A stretch of DNA of 64,000 nt from Dyadobacter sp. MSC1_007 (GCF_023667495.1 NZ_JAMOZL010000014.1:152886-216885); one strand, 5' to 3'; counted from the first letter of the stretch, positions 7,240 to 16,690 are shown. A program made the numbers and translations. The notes: generated from the sequence alone by a model not told the origin.

Positions 7240-9273
7240 TTAAACCCTGAGCAACTTCGCATTGATCGCCACCACAATGGTGGATGCACTCATCAGGACC
7301 GCCCCCATCGCTGGACTTAACATAAATGCCGGATAAAGCACACCGGCTGCTAGCGGAATTGCTACGACATTGTAACCGATTGCCCACGCAAGATTTTGCA
7401 CCATTTTCCGGTAGGTGGCCCGGCCAAATGTGATCATCTGTACCACGTCCATCGGATCGCTGTTGACCAGTATAATGTCTGCCGTTTCGGCAGCAACATC
7501 GGTTCCTGAGCCGATGGCGATACCTACATCGGCCTGTGCGAGCGCAGGAGCGTCATTGACACCATCACCGGTCATGGCGACGATCTCCCCCTTGCTTTGA
7601 AATTCCTTCACCTTGTCCTGCTTTTCATGCGGAAGCACATTAGCCAGGTATCCATCCATATTGAGTTTTTTGCTGACAGCTTCGGCAATGTGCTCGTTGT
7701 CGCCAGTTAAAAGAAAGGTTTTTATGTTCATACTTCGCAGTTCAGCAACAGCCTGGGCCGCGCTATCCCGTATACTGTCTGCAAAAGTGATCAAACCAGC
7801 CAGTTTGCCGTCAACGAGAATGAAGTTCACAGTTTCGAGAGCCTGGTCGATCTGATCGGGAATGGTTGGCACCGGTTTATTCTCCTGTTTAAAATAGTTT
7901 GGACCAGCGGCTACTACTTTTTGATCGTTCACCGTGCCTGTAACCCCTATTCCCTGCATGTAGTTGAAATCTGCCGAACTCCACAGCTCCAAACCTTTTT
8001 CTTTGAGTTTTCGAATCACACCCTGGGCAATATGATGCTCCGAATTCTGCTGGATCGCAGCGGCATATTGCAAGATTTGATCTACTGAAAACCGGTCGTC
8101 CACTGGGATAATCTGCTGAATTTCATGAGACCCTTTGGTTAAAGTGCCCGTTTTATCGAAAATAATGGTTGTAAGCTTGCGCGCATTCTCAAAGGCGGTA
8201 CGGTTCCGGATCAAAAGGCCATGTGTCGCAGAAAGGGTTGTGGAAATGGCAATCACCAGCGGAATAGCCACCCCCAGCGCATGGGGACAGGAAGTAACCA
8301 TGACCGTTACCATTCTTTCCAGGGCAAATGCCAGCTCCTGTCCGCCTGCATACCAGACGAAAAAAGTGCCCAGACCCACTGTAATAGAGACCAGTGTCAA
8401 CCACTTAGCTACTTTGTCGGCCAGGTTCTGTGTATTGGATTTTGCGCTCTGTGCATTTTTGACCATGCTAATGACCTTTTGCAGATAACTGTCATTGCCC
8501 GCTCCGGTAACATGCACTTTTAACACGCCATCGCCATTGATAGCCCCGCCAATCACCCGATCATCCTTTTGTTTCTGAACAGGTATGCTTTCGCCGGTGA
8601 GCATGCTTTCATTGAGGTAAGAGCTGCCTTCCATTACTTGTCCGTCGGCGGCAACTTTTTCGCCGGGTTTGACGACCAACATATCACCGCTACGAAGGTC
8701 TTTTAAAGGAATATCAGTTACCTGACCATCCTTTTCAACATGAACTGTGGACGGAAGTAGGGCTACCAGGGATTCCAGGGCTTTTGAAGCTGCCATTTGG
8801 GATTTCATTTCCAGCCAATGGCCGATCAGCATAATATCGATCAGTGTGGCCAGTTCCCAAAAGAAATCCATTCCCTCCAAGCCGAAAACAACAGCAACAC
8901 TATACACATAGGCGGTGGTAATGGCAACCGCTACCAGGGTCATCATACCCAGGTTTTTACTTTTGACCTCCCTGACGAGGCCTGTCAGAAACGGTTTACC
9001 GCCATAGAAGTAGATAGTCGAACTAAGCGCCAGAAGCACATATTGATCACCGGCGAATGTCCAGCTGAAACCGGCCCACTGCTGGATCATGTGTGATAAT
9101 AAGAGAACCGGGACGGTGAGGGCAATACAAATCCAGAAGCGCTTTAAAAAATCCTCGGTGTGATGTCCCGCGTGTTTGTCATGGTCACTGTGCTCTTGCG
9201 CGTGATGTCCGGCGTGTTCGTTATGGTCGCTGTGCCCTTGTGCGTGATGTACGCCGTGTTGGTGATTTTCCAT
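7240..9273 (-). CDS. Copper-translocating P-type ATPase, CopB-type (P1B-3)
   Basis: 677 residues from ATG 9273. The N-terminus is His-rich (two 14-residue repeats of the form HHAQxHSDHxxHAG), replacing a CxxC heavy-metal domain. Core motifs in order: TGES in the actuator domain, the metal-site motif SCPHALGVAIP in a transmembrane helix (CPH, typical of CopB-like pumps rather than CPC CopA), the phosphorylation motif DKTGTLTKG and the hinge TGDGVNDAPALAQADVG. Eight membrane helices are apparent. The nucleotide-domain His-Pro pair of most P1B ATPases appears as SEHHIAQG. It probably exports copper or silver from the cytoplasm. No chaperone or regulator gene is adjacent. Confidence 0.92.
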   Translation of the reverse strand: MENHQHGVHHAQGHSDHNEHAGHHAQEHSDHDKHAGHHTEDFLKRFWICIALTVPVLLLSHMIQQWAGFSWTFAGDQYVLLALSSTIYFYGGKPFLTGLVREVKSKNLGMMTLVAVAITTAYVYSVAVVFGLEGMDFFWELATLIDIMLIGHWLEMKSQMAASKALESLVALLPSTVHVEKDGQVTDIPLKDLRSGDMLVVKPGEKVAADGQVMEGSSYLNESMLTGESIPVQKQKDDRVIGGAINGDGVLKVHVTGAGNDSYLQKVISMVKNAQSAKSNTQNLADKVAKWLTLVSITVGLGTFFVWYAGGQELAFALERMVTVMVTSCPHALGVAIPLVIAISTTLSATHGLLIRNRTAFENARKLTTIIFDKTGTLTKGSHEIQQIIPVDDRFSVDQILQYAAAIQQNSEHHIAQGVIRKLKEKGLELWSSADFNYMQGIGVTGTVNDQKVVAAGPNYFKQENKPVPTIPDQIDQALETVNFILVDGKLAGLITFADSIRDSAAQAVAELRSMNIKTFLLTGDNEHIAEAVSKKLNMDGYLANVLPHEKQDKVKEFQSKGEIVAMTGDGVNDAPALAQADVGIAIGSGTDVAAETADIILVNSDPMDVVQMITFGRATYRKMVQNLAWAIGYNVVAIPLAAGVLYPAFMLSPAMGAVLMSASTIVVAINAKLLRV
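9166..9249 (-). repeat. Two tandem 42-bp repeats inside the CopB His-rich N-terminus
   Basis: Codons 9-36 of the copper ATPase consist of two 14-codon units, HHAQGHSDHNEHAG and HHAQEHSDHDKHAG. The DNA copies are near identical, indicating a recent in-frame duplication that doubles the number of cytoplasmic metal-binding histidines. Confidence 0.8.
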
Positions 9274-9359
9274 ATGAGAAACGATTCGGCATTTCGACTG
9301 CAAAGATGCGTGTTTATCCGCCGGGCTTTTCTACATAATTATTACGCTGTTTTGCATAA

Positions 9360-9935
9360 TTATGGATTCTGTCCGACAGGCCCGCTTCCAGCTTGCAACA
9401 TTGTCTCAATTTCTTGCTCGGTATACCTGGGAGTGATGTGCTGCGGGCAATTCCAGTCGTAGGCTTTGATGTGGAAGAGCAGCATCCTTTCGGGCCGGAA
9501 TTTGTAATCTTCCGGTTTAAGCAGATCATAGAGATCAGCATTGTCGCCGATCTCTATGATTTCTGTTTCCGCATAAATTTTCAGTCTGGCCTGCATGGGG
9601 TAAGAGACAAGGATCAGCGACACCTTTGGATTTTTAACGATATTCCCGACTGATATATATTGCCGGTTGCCGCTAAAATCGACGATCCCAATGGTTTGGC
9701 TATCGATTACCTTGATGAAACCTTTCGGTCCACCGCGGTGCTGAATGTACGGGAAGTCGTTTTCCCCGGACGAGGCCATGTAAAAACTGTCCATCTGGCC
9801 GATGAAATTGGCTTCAATGGCCGTTAATCCATCTACGAAACTCATCTTTTCGACACGATCGTAGGCATTGCGGCTACCCATTCGTTGTTGAATGGCTTTA
9901 ATCCCGTCTGTAAATGCAAGCTGTGAATAATTCAT
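9360..9935 (-). CDS. Pyridoxamine 5'-phosphate oxidase family flavin-binding protein
   Basis: 191 residues with the split beta-barrel pattern of the PNPOx-like family: FIGQMDSFYMASSGENDFPY, then HRGGPKGFIKVIDSQTIGI, then FSGNRQYISVGNIVKNPKVS. The second block matches the 'GGPxGFxxVxD' signature of the general-stress/phosphohydrolase-associated PNPOx subfamily, which binds FMN, F420 or related cofactors and usually reduces quinone-like or xenobiotic compounds. The first 45 residues form a helical cap (AYDRVEKMSFVDGLTAIEAN). It sits between the copper pump and GAPDH on the same strand, with short gaps. Exact substrate unknown. Confidence 0.85.
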   Translation of the reverse strand: MNYSQLAFTDGIKAIQQRMGSRNAYDRVEKMSFVDGLTAIEANFIGQMDSFYMASSGENDFPYIQHRGGPKGFIKVIDSQTIGIVDFSGNRQYISVGNIVKNPKVSLILVSYPMQARLKIYAETEIIEIGDNADLYDLLKPEDYKFRPERMLLFHIKAYDWNCPQHITPRYTEQEIETMLQAGSGPVGQNP

Positions 9936-9971
9936 GGCAGTATTATTTAGGTTTCGTCCGACCCGGGCACG

Positions 9972-10955
9972 TTAAAGCGACTGGATCTGTCTGATCATTT
10001 GGTTCGTGAAGCCCCATTCATTGTCGTACCATACCATTACTTTGACCAGATCTCCGTCAACAACCCTGGTCATTTCCAGATCAACCGTAGCCGCGTAAGG
10101 ACTTTTGGCAATGTCGGTCGAAACCAGCGGCTCATCAGTTACGGCAACTACTTTTTCATAGCGCTCTGTCGCGGCTTCCTCGATGAGGATCTGGTTGATC
10201 TCGGCAACAGTAGTCGGTCGCTCGGCAATGAAGGTGATGTCAGAAATAGAGCCTACCGGAACCGGAACCCGTACGGCGATACCATCGAACTTACCGGCAT
10301 ACTGCGGCAGTGCCTTCGTGGTTGCAATGGCCGCTCCGGTGGCAGCCGGCGCCAGATTAATGCCCGCGGCCCGTCCCATGCGCGGTTCTCTTTTCGAAGG
10401 GGCGTCCACCAGCGTTTGCGAGGCGGTGTAGGCGTGAGTTGTATTCAAGATGGCCTTTTTGATGCCCAGCCTACGGCCCAGGATTTCGATTACCGGGCTG
10501 ATACTGTTGGTCGTGCAGCTGGCACAAGAAAAAATCGAGACCTTGCCATCGTCGGTATTCACGCCATGCACGACTGTGGGCGTATCTTTGGTCGGGCCTG
10601 AGATCACCACGAACTTCGCGCCCGAAGCAATATGCTTTTCAGCATCGGCATTGGAGGTAAAGAAGCCTGTACTTTCAATCACTACGTCCACACCAAGCGA
10701 TTTCCAGGGCAGATTTTCGATTTCACGAATGCTGTGATATTTAACGTGTTTACCCCCGATGACAAGAGCGTCACCGTCGATCTTTACGTCTTGCTCGTAT
10801 TTTCCGTAGTTGCTATCGTATTTAAGCAGGTAAGCGGCGTTTTCAATGCTCATCAGGTCATTGACACCCACCAGTTCCAGGTCATTATTTTCGAAGATGA
10901 TTTTCAGTGCGGCTCGTCCGATGCGGCCAAATCCATTAATTGCTATTTTTTTCAT
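9972..10955 (-). CDS. gap: Type I glyceraldehyde-3-phosphate dehydrogenase
   Basis: 327 residues, normal length. It catalyses the oxidative phosphorylation of glyceraldehyde-3-phosphate in central carbon metabolism. Seen: an N-terminal NAD fold (INGFGRIGR, residues 7-15), Asp33 at the end of the second strand, which favours NAD over NADP, the catalytic block SCASCTTNS with nucleophile Cys147, and His174 in TTHAYTASQ. Compared with the usual motif (SNASCTTNCLAP) an extra Cys144 replaces Asn, and the phosphate loop reads AATGAA rather than STGAA. An AraC regulator lies just upstream on the same strand. These differences suggest a secondary GAPDH paralogue, which is inference. Confidence 0.93.
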   Translation of the reverse strand: MKKIAINGFGRIGRAALKIIFENNDLELVGVNDLMSIENAAYLLKYDSNYGKYEQDVKIDGDALVIGGKHVKYHSIREIENLPWKSLGVDVVIESTGFFTSNADAEKHIASGAKFVVISGPTKDTPTVVHGVNTDDGKVSIFSCASCTTNSISPVIEILGRRLGIKKAILNTTHAYTASQTLVDAPSKREPRMGRAAGINLAPAATGAAIATTKALPQYAGKFDGIAVRVPVPVGSISDITFIAERPTTVAEINQILIEEAATERYEKVVAVTDEPLVSTDIAKSPYAATVDLEMTRVVDGDLVKVMVWYDNEWGFTNQMIRQIQSL

Positions 10956-11061
10956 GATGCTGTTTTTGAGTGAAAAATCGTATTGATTTCATGACTCAAA
11001 ATTGCAACACAAATTAATGGCGTTGTTAGGCAACAATTCCCGGCCAGTTGGCAATTTTTCC

Positions 11062-11901
11062 CTATTGCAGCAAGGACTGCTCCAATTTTTCACGGTAATG
11101 GCCTGGTGAAACCCCTTCTTTGCTTTTAAAAAAGCGACTGAAAGTCTGGATGTCCTCGTAGCCCAGTTCATAAGCGATTTCCTTAATCGACAGGTTACTG
11201 TAATTAATCTGCCGCCTGGCGTGGATCATGATCCGGTCATGGATGATGTTCAATGGCGTGCGGGCCGAAACCAGCGAAAAAAGATTAGAAAGTGTTTTGG
11301 GCGACCTGTTTAACTTGGATGCATAAAAGGCGACATCATGATGCTCCGCGAAATGCTTGTCTACCAAATAGTTGAACTCTCTGACGATATCCCCCTGCGT
11401 TTTGTCGAGTGTATGAAGCTTGTTGGATCGCCTTAAAATCCTTACCGAAAGAATCAACATGCGCTTCAAGATGGCTTGTAGCATGTCTTGTTGTAAAACG
11501 TCCGTTTCGTGCATTTCAGACCAGAAAATCTCCCACGACAGTTCGAAATCGTGAATCTTGCTTTCTTCTATTGTGATAACGGGCACGCTGGTTGCGCCAA
11601 AAAATAAAAGTCCCTTGCTGCCCACTTCGTTATCGTGATTTACAACGCAGTAAAAAGGCTGATTGAACCGCACCATCCTGGCCGACTCGATTTCAATGCT
11701 GTCGATCCTGTGAAATTCAGTCAAAAAAATGATCTGGTTCTTTCTGAGTTGGAAAAGTACTTTATCAATAGTAATGTCCATTCGTTCGGCCACATTCCAG
11801 ATGAAGGTCATATCCGTTTCGCCCACGTCGTAAACGATATGACTATTGCTTGGATTAAGCTCGTAAAGGCTCAGCGTTTCGTTCAGATTTTCAAAAATCA
11901 T
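11062..11901 (-). CDS. AraC family transcriptional regulator
   Basis: 279 residues. The C-terminal 100 residues carry the two helix-turn-helix motifs of the family (DVAFYASKLNRSPKTLSNLF and LSIKEIAYELGYEDIQTFSR) and end with the standard GVSPGHYRE segment. The N-terminal 150 residues are a cupin-like effector-binding domain without a recognisable ligand signature. It reads toward the GAPDH gene, 106 bases away on the same strand, so the two may be co-transcribed or functionally linked. The 138 bases between it and the patatin gene contain nothing recognisable. Confidence 0.88.
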   Translation of the reverse strand: MIFENLNETLSLYELNPSNSHIVYDVGETDMTFIWNVAERMDITIDKVLFQLRKNQIIFLTEFHRIDSIEIESARMVRFNQPFYCVVNHDNEVGSKGLLFFGATSVPVITIEESKIHDFELSWEIFWSEMHETDVLQQDMLQAILKRMLILSVRILRRSNKLHTLDKTQGDIVREFNYLVDKHFAEHHDVAFYASKLNRSPKTLSNLFSLVSARTPLNIIHDRIMIHARRQINYSNLSIKEIAYELGYEDIQTFSRFFKSKEGVSPGHYREKLEQSLLQ

Positions 11902-12039
11902 CTTAACTTTTTTTGCTCTAAAAATAGGTTACCAGGTCGAAATTTCAAGCTATCAAAAGGACTTCACTCGCATGCGGGGCTTGCGCGATGCAGCGGGTTG
12001 TCGGCTGCGAAGAGCGCGAAAAAAAACACCTTCCTGACA

Positions 12040-13965
12040 TTAACGTCTGCCGTCATACAGTCCATAACGTTTCAATTCAATGGCAATATGGTCCGTCAGC
12101 ACAATCGCTAACTTGCGGACCTTAAAGACGTAAAAGTACAATCCGATCAATATCGTTTCAAACTTATTGAATAGTGGCCTTGCCTTTTCCGCTTCATTGA
12201 TATTATCCGTTCCGGGATCCTTCATGATTACCATAAACCAGGTACGGATACGCTTGCGGATCAACTTTCGCCATTCGCTGAGTTTGGCATCACCGATCTT
12301 TGGTAGCGCTTCATAATTCATGATTTCCTCAACGTTCCGGGCCTTTCTTTCCTCGGCATTCAAACCGTCAAAAGTCCCGAAGTGGCTAACATATTTCATG
12401 TCCGGGATAATTGGCAGGTAATCTTTGTTGCCTTTTCGATACAAAAACCGCTTCCTGACCTCAGGGTCTTTGTACCCTTCCACGAATATCTCATTATTGG
12501 TGTCGGCCTCTACTACAAAATGGTGCTGAAGAAAGCTCTGGCAATTGCGCCGGCCCAGATAAAAATCATGTTTCAAATACTCTTTATTTAAAAACCCGCC
12601 AAAAGCGCCAAGCGCGCCACTGGCTAATGCCTGATAACCGTTAATCCTCTTTTTGTCCAGCCCCCGCCTGCGCGGAGCAATGATGAATTTGCTGAAATCA
12701 TTCGTATCTACCGCCTCTTCGATCAGCTCTGGTTTAAACTTTGCCTGATTCCGTAACAATGCAAGCAATTGCGGCACCAAGTCCTTTAAACTGGTTTTGT
12801 CAAAATGATTTGACGATACAGTGTCGGGCAGCGGGTCAATGAGCAAAATCGTCGACTTAAAACTATCCGGGTTCGCATTCTTTTTCTCAAAATCAACTTG
12901 ATTGACGCTTTGGGCTTTTTCGTGTTCGGATGCTTTAACAGCCTCTTTCAGATCAGTAGGTTTTGGAATACTCTCCCGGTAATATCTTTTTTCCAAAACG
13001 GTCTTAATGTGTTCAAACGGCTCGTTATTAACCGTTCCTGCATCCACATTATAGGTAACAAAATTGGGCTCCCCGTTCTGGCCTTTCAACTCTTCCGGCA
13101 GAATCTTCTCACCTATTTCCCTTTTGTTCTTAAACAGCAAGTCATTTTGGGCGACAATGTCCCACGGACGAACCATTTTTTCCGAAATAAACCCTACGGG
13201 AAACGCCGACGTGCCCCGGGCCGCGTCCGAAACAGGCCGGTTATCCTCATGCAAAAGACTTTTGGGATTGTAGGGTATCTTACCTCTCTGAAATGGCTTC
13301 CGGTTAGGATCGTATTCATCGGTGACTACAAAATGTGCGAGGTCGCGGTGGGTAATAACGGTGTATGCATCCTCCGAGGGCTGATTGCCCTTGGGATTGT
13401 TATTTTTAAAAGGAACATTGAATGTATATCCGCTTGTATTGGTAAGCGCAACGATTACGTCCAGGTTATTCTCCACGTACGGCGGCACATCGGTCCTCGT
13501 CGTCGCCGTTTTTTCAAGTACTTCCTTTGCTACCCGCTTTTTAAATTCACTGTTTAATAGTGAATGCAACCCTTTGCTTTCCAGGATATCGGACGGATCG
13601 AGCAAATCTTCCAGAATATTGCGGTCTTCTTTCAGATAGAAGTTGATCCAGGTATTGTAAAGTATGTTCTCTGCCTTTTCGGGCTCAGTCTGGCCTGGGT
13701 TGTTCAGGCTTACATGGGGTTGCCCATCGATATAAAAGATCTTTGGCAACATTACACTGATGATCCCCCCGGCCGAGGAACCTGAAATGGCCGAAATCAG
13801 AATCCGGTGCATGGGAACATTTAGCCCTTCGTTTTTTGCTTTCTCCCAAGCTTCAAGTGTTTCCAAAAGGTAATCAATGACACCAGCTGTGTAAGCTCCG
13901 GCCGAAACGGCACCCGCCATACAAATTCCTAAGTGGATCGTGTTGTCTTTTGTTCTGTCTGTCAT
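12040..13965 (-). CDS. Patatin-like phospholipase (probable effector of cyclase-like partner)
   Basis: 641 residues. Patatin hydrolases cleave acyl chains from phospholipids with a Ser-Asp dyad. Seen: an oxyanion-type Gly-rich loop (CMAGAVSAGAYTAGVIDYL, residues 15-33), the nucleophile elbow GSSAGG with Ser64, and the dyad Asp308 in VDAGTVNNEPF. The C-terminal 330 residues are an uncharacterised extension with a basic segment (IIAPRRRGLDKKR) and an amphipathic hydrophobic helix near the end (FETILIGLYFYVFKVRKLAI). There is no signal peptide, so it is cytoplasmic or membrane-peripheral. It follows a DUF3095 cyclase-like gene by 52 bases on the same strand; the pair is almost certainly an operon. 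Catalytic residues intact; biological role inferred. Confidence 0.88.
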   Translation of the reverse strand: MTDRTKDNTIHLGICMAGAVSAGAYTAGVIDYLLETLEAWEKAKNEGLNVPMHRILISAISGSSAGGIISVMLPKIFYIDGQPHVSLNNPGQTEPEKAENILYNTWINFYLKEDRNILEDLLDPSDILESKGLHSLLNSEFKKRVAKEVLEKTATTRTDVPPYVENNLDVIVALTNTSGYTFNVPFKNNNPKGNQPSEDAYTVITHRDLAHFVVTDEYDPNRKPFQRGKIPYNPKSLLHEDNRPVSDAARGTSAFPVGFISEKMVRPWDIVAQNDLLFKNKREIGEKILPEELKGQNGEPNFVTYNVDAGTVNNEPFEHIKTVLEKRYYRESIPKPTDLKEAVKASEHEKAQSVNQVDFEKKNANPDSFKSTILLIDPLPDTVSSNHFDKTSLKDLVPQLLALLRNQAKFKPELIEEAVDTNDFSKFIIAPRRRGLDKKRINGYQALASGALGAFGGFLNKEYLKHDFYLGRRNCQSFLQHHFVVEADTNNEIFVEGYKDPEVRKRFLYRKGNKDYLPIIPDMKYVSHFGTFDGLNAEERKARNVEEIMNYEALPKIGDAKLSEWRKLIRKRIRTWFMVIMKDPGTDNINEAEKARPLFNKFETILIGLYFYVFKVRKLAIVLTDHIAIELKRYGLYDGRR

Positions 13966-14017
13966 CGGTTTTAGACGGCTTGTGGTTGCACTGCATGCTC
14001 TGAAAGTCGAGTGCTCT

Positions 14018-15181
14018 TTAAGAATTAAGTCTTTTCAACTTCTGTTTGAGCACCCCGGCTGCTTTGGTATATCCGCCTTCGGCCCCATCGACAAAGTGGA
14101 CATGTCCGTCTTTGAGGTCGCGGACGTAGCACGACATGACAGATTCCTTGCTCACATGCAATCCGTAAAGAATTTGACCTTTTTGCTCCATCGCATCAAG
14201 GGCCTCTTGCAGTATTGCTCGCTGACGAGCGGTGCCGGTGATTACGGTATTTATTTTACCGTCCATGACCAATGTATCCGACATTTCGACCAAAGTATTC
14301 AGATAGTTTTTCCCATACGAAGTCCGGAAATACACATATCCGAACAGCGAACCGAACCAGGAAGCAAAGACGCCTAACAGGTTTGCCTTCCCTTTTTTGG
14401 CCAGCATTTCAATTTCCACTTTCTTAAAAGTGCTCTTCCAAATGAGTCGCGGTACCGAAATAGGCTGGCGCTTGGCCAGCGGGCCATATATTTCCTCGAT
14501 CAGCTGCATTACCCCGGCAAATTTTTCCGATTGCCGGGGTCCCTCCTCTGCCATCACCAGGAGTGTCACAACTTCCTGATCAGATCCGGGCGGTTCGATC
14601 TTATCCCAGCGGCATTGCATTCCGCTGAGATCCAGCTCATGGTCGGGATCAGATTCATATGCAATACCAGCCTGACCGCCTTTAATCTTCTTTTCTGCGA
14701 AATAAAGGCCTTCACCTAGTACGACAGGGATAGAAAACCGCTCTGAAACCCGAAGTTTACTCACTTTAAGGGAATACCCTTCCCTATACACGTTGGCGAC
14801 CGGCATGGCGCCGATCCGAAGTTCGAGCGCAAAATTCTCGCGGGTATTTTGCTGGTAGCGATGCAGCCCCTGCATGACCTTTGTAACAATAGAATCCGGA
14901 ATAATGAAGGTACCACCGTCACCGCCGAAGAAAAAAGGCACCGTAATGCCGGCTTTAAACGCAATATTAAGCACCGTGACAATGCTGCCCGTAGCGATCA
15001 GGTTGACCGTTTCGTGCATTCCGTCCCCTACCGCACCCGTCGAATTTTGAATATCCGTGATCACGATATGCCAGGATTCAGGCACATCATAGAACAGGTG
15101 ATCTTCCATTAGCAGCTCGCCCAGCGCGATGTGGTTCGCCGGTAACCGAAAATAGAACTGATCATTTCTCGACCCTGACAT
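14018..15181 (-). CDS. DUF3095 protein, class III nucleotide cyclase-like
   Basis: 387 residues, recognised as the DUF3095 family from WHIVITDIQNSTGAVGDGMH and PFFFGGDGGTFIIP. The arrangement of a first acidic motif (Asp43 in VITDIQNST) and a second 45 residues later (Asp88 in FGGDG) reproduces the two metal-binding aspartates of class III adenylyl/guanylyl cyclases, which are about 44 residues apart. The N-terminal 220 residues would be the cyclase-like domain; the C-terminal 150 (from about RLIWKSTFKKVE to the end) are a second alpha/beta domain. There is no signal peptide. Upstream partner of the patatin gene. A nucleotide-signal synthase role is inference; DUF3095 has no assigned function to my knowledge. 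Confidence 0.8.
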   Translation of the reverse strand: MSGSRNDQFYFRLPANHIALGELLMEDHLFYDVPESWHIVITDIQNSTGAVGDGMHETVNLIATGSIVTVLNIAFKAGITVPFFFGGDGGTFIIPDSIVTKVMQGLHRYQQNTRENFALELRIGAMPVANVYREGYSLKVSKLRVSERFSIPVVLGEGLYFAEKKIKGGQAGIAYESDPDHELDLSGMQCRWDKIEPPGSDQEVVTLLVMAEEGPRQSEKFAGVMQLIEEIYGPLAKRQPISVPRLIWKSTFKKVEIEMLAKKGKANLLGVFASWFGSLFGYVYFRTSYGKNYLNTLVEMSDTLVMDGKINTVITGTARQRAILQEALDAMEQKGQILYGLHVSKESVMSCYVRDLKDGHVHFVDGAEGGYTKAAGVLKQKLKRLNS

Positions 15182-15334
15182 GGCTCGTATTTATGGTTTC
15201 ATGGGTTGGTGAAAACAGTATTTTGCAGCAATAAGCACGGAATTTAAGGTTAATTTCCAATAAATGTGCTTCGGAAAGACGTTATTTTGCTTTTATTGCA
15301 CGATAATCAGTTTTGGTCAAAATCCGGGTTTGGA

Positions 15335-16678
15335 ATGTTTCAGGGAGTGTTTCGATACATATTTCTTATTCTGCTACTAATTAATGCGTCTTGGCTCTCC
15401 GCTCAAAAGAAATCCGCTGCTGAGAAAATATGGCTGAAAGAATACCACGATTACCAGGAATACGACGGTGTTTATGTGGTCAAGAAAATCGCTATTCCCT
15501 GCCGCTCCTACGAAACTTACCTTACCGATGCAAACGGCCGCAAGTTAACGCCAGCGATGCGCGATATCGGTGATTTTTCGGAAAACCTGGCCGAATTCGT
15601 GCCCATGGAACTTGGGCCCGATCAACATGGTCTACACGGTTTTATCAATAAGCAAGGACAAGTTGTTATTCCACCGATTTATACGTCAACGGACCGGTTT
15701 ATGAACGGCAAAACATGGGTGATTTATCCGTCGGGAAGTCATTACGGTCTATCCTACATCGACTTAACCGGCAAAGAAATCTATAAAATACCCATTGACT
15801 ATTTCAAGAAAGACTTTCTAATCAAAGAATCCAGAATCGATTTTCTTTGCAACCAGGATACCCGGGAAGATGTACTTTGGGGAACGAAATTCGACTACAT
15901 CATCTTAAACTTCAATTTCAGTCCTTTCATTGAAAAGGAGATCAAAGCCTCCAAATTCATTTACCATTTCAACTACAAGGGCAAATACGGTATCATCGAC
16001 AAGAATATGATCCTGAAAGTGCCCGTCGCCCTCGACGATATCGACCCTACCTACAAGTTTTCGGGCCAGGGAATGGAGCGGGTACAATATGGCGATAAGT
16101 ACGGCTACATCAGCCCGTTCACTGGCGACATTATCGTTCCATTTCTGTATGAAGACACCCGTAAACCAACCGCAGGACTGTTCTGGGTAAAAAAGAACGG
16201 CAAATGGGGCTGTATCGACAAAACAGGGAAGGTCAAAATTAAGTTCCTGTATGACGAGGCTACCGGCTTTACCGCAGAAGACCGCTCCGCAGTAGCTATC
16301 AATGGTAAATTCGGGCATATCGACAAGTCAGGCAAAATCAGGACGCCATTGAAATACGACTTCGCTTCCTATTACAATCATGGCATATCGATGGTCCGGA
16401 TCGACGATAAATATGGCTATATGGACACCACCGGCCATTTTATCACCAAAATCATTTACGATGAAGCCCTGCCTTTCGACCGCGTTACAACCACAGCCGA
16501 ACGTCTTTGGTTACGTTTTGAGCTCTCACTGGACGGCAAGGAAAAGTTCGTGGGCTTTTCCTACAAGCTGAATGCGATCTTTATCCTGATCGGTGTTGCC
16601 TTGTTTGTTTGGGCTAATAATCTTTTATTTCAAAGGATGCGGAGAATCCGAGCATCGCGTGGCACGAAAAAGTCCTGA
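15335..16678 (+). CDS. WG-repeat-containing secreted, membrane-anchored protein
   Basis: 447 residues from ATG 15335 (preceded by GGGTTTGGA); the frame is open 23 codons further but the signal peptide MFQGVFRYIFLILLLINASW begins here. The body contains at least six WG/beta-hairpin repeats of the form K-Y/W/F-G-x-I-D-x-x-G-x-I-x-x-P-x-x-Y-D (KYGIIDKN, KYGYISPFTG, KWGCIDKTGK, KFGHIDKSGK, KYGYMDTTG). A C-terminal transmembrane helix (AIFILIGVALFVWANNLLF) is followed by a basic tail. Probably a periplasmic binding or scaffold protein anchored at the inner membrane. It is divergent from the cyclase/patatin unit. Confidence 0.85.
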   Translation: MFQGVFRYIFLILLLINASWLSAQKKSAAEKIWLKEYHDYQEYDGVYVVKKIAIPCRSYETYLTDANGRKLTPAMRDIGDFSENLAEFVPMELGPDQHGLHGFINKQGQVVIPPIYTSTDRFMNGKTWVIYPSGSHYGLSYIDLTGKEIYKIPIDYFKKDFLIKESRIDFLCNQDTREDVLWGTKFDYIILNFNFSPFIEKEIKASKFIYHFNYKGKYGIIDKNMILKVPVALDDIDPTYKFSGQGMERVQYGDKYGYISPFTGDIIVPFLYEDTRKPTAGLFWVKKNGKWGCIDKTGKVKIKFLYDEATGFTAEDRSAVAINGKFGHIDKSGKIRTPLKYDFASYYNHGISMVRIDDKYGYMDTTGHFITKIIYDEALPFDRVTTTAERLWLRFELSLDGKEKFVGFSYKLNAIFILIGVALFVWANNLLFQRMRRIRASRGTKKS

Positions 16679-16690
16679 GTTTTTTCTTGC

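Noticed and set aside
9999..10601. 200-codon plus-strand open frame
   Set aside because: It is antisense to the GAPDH gene and its composition is typical of a shadow frame.
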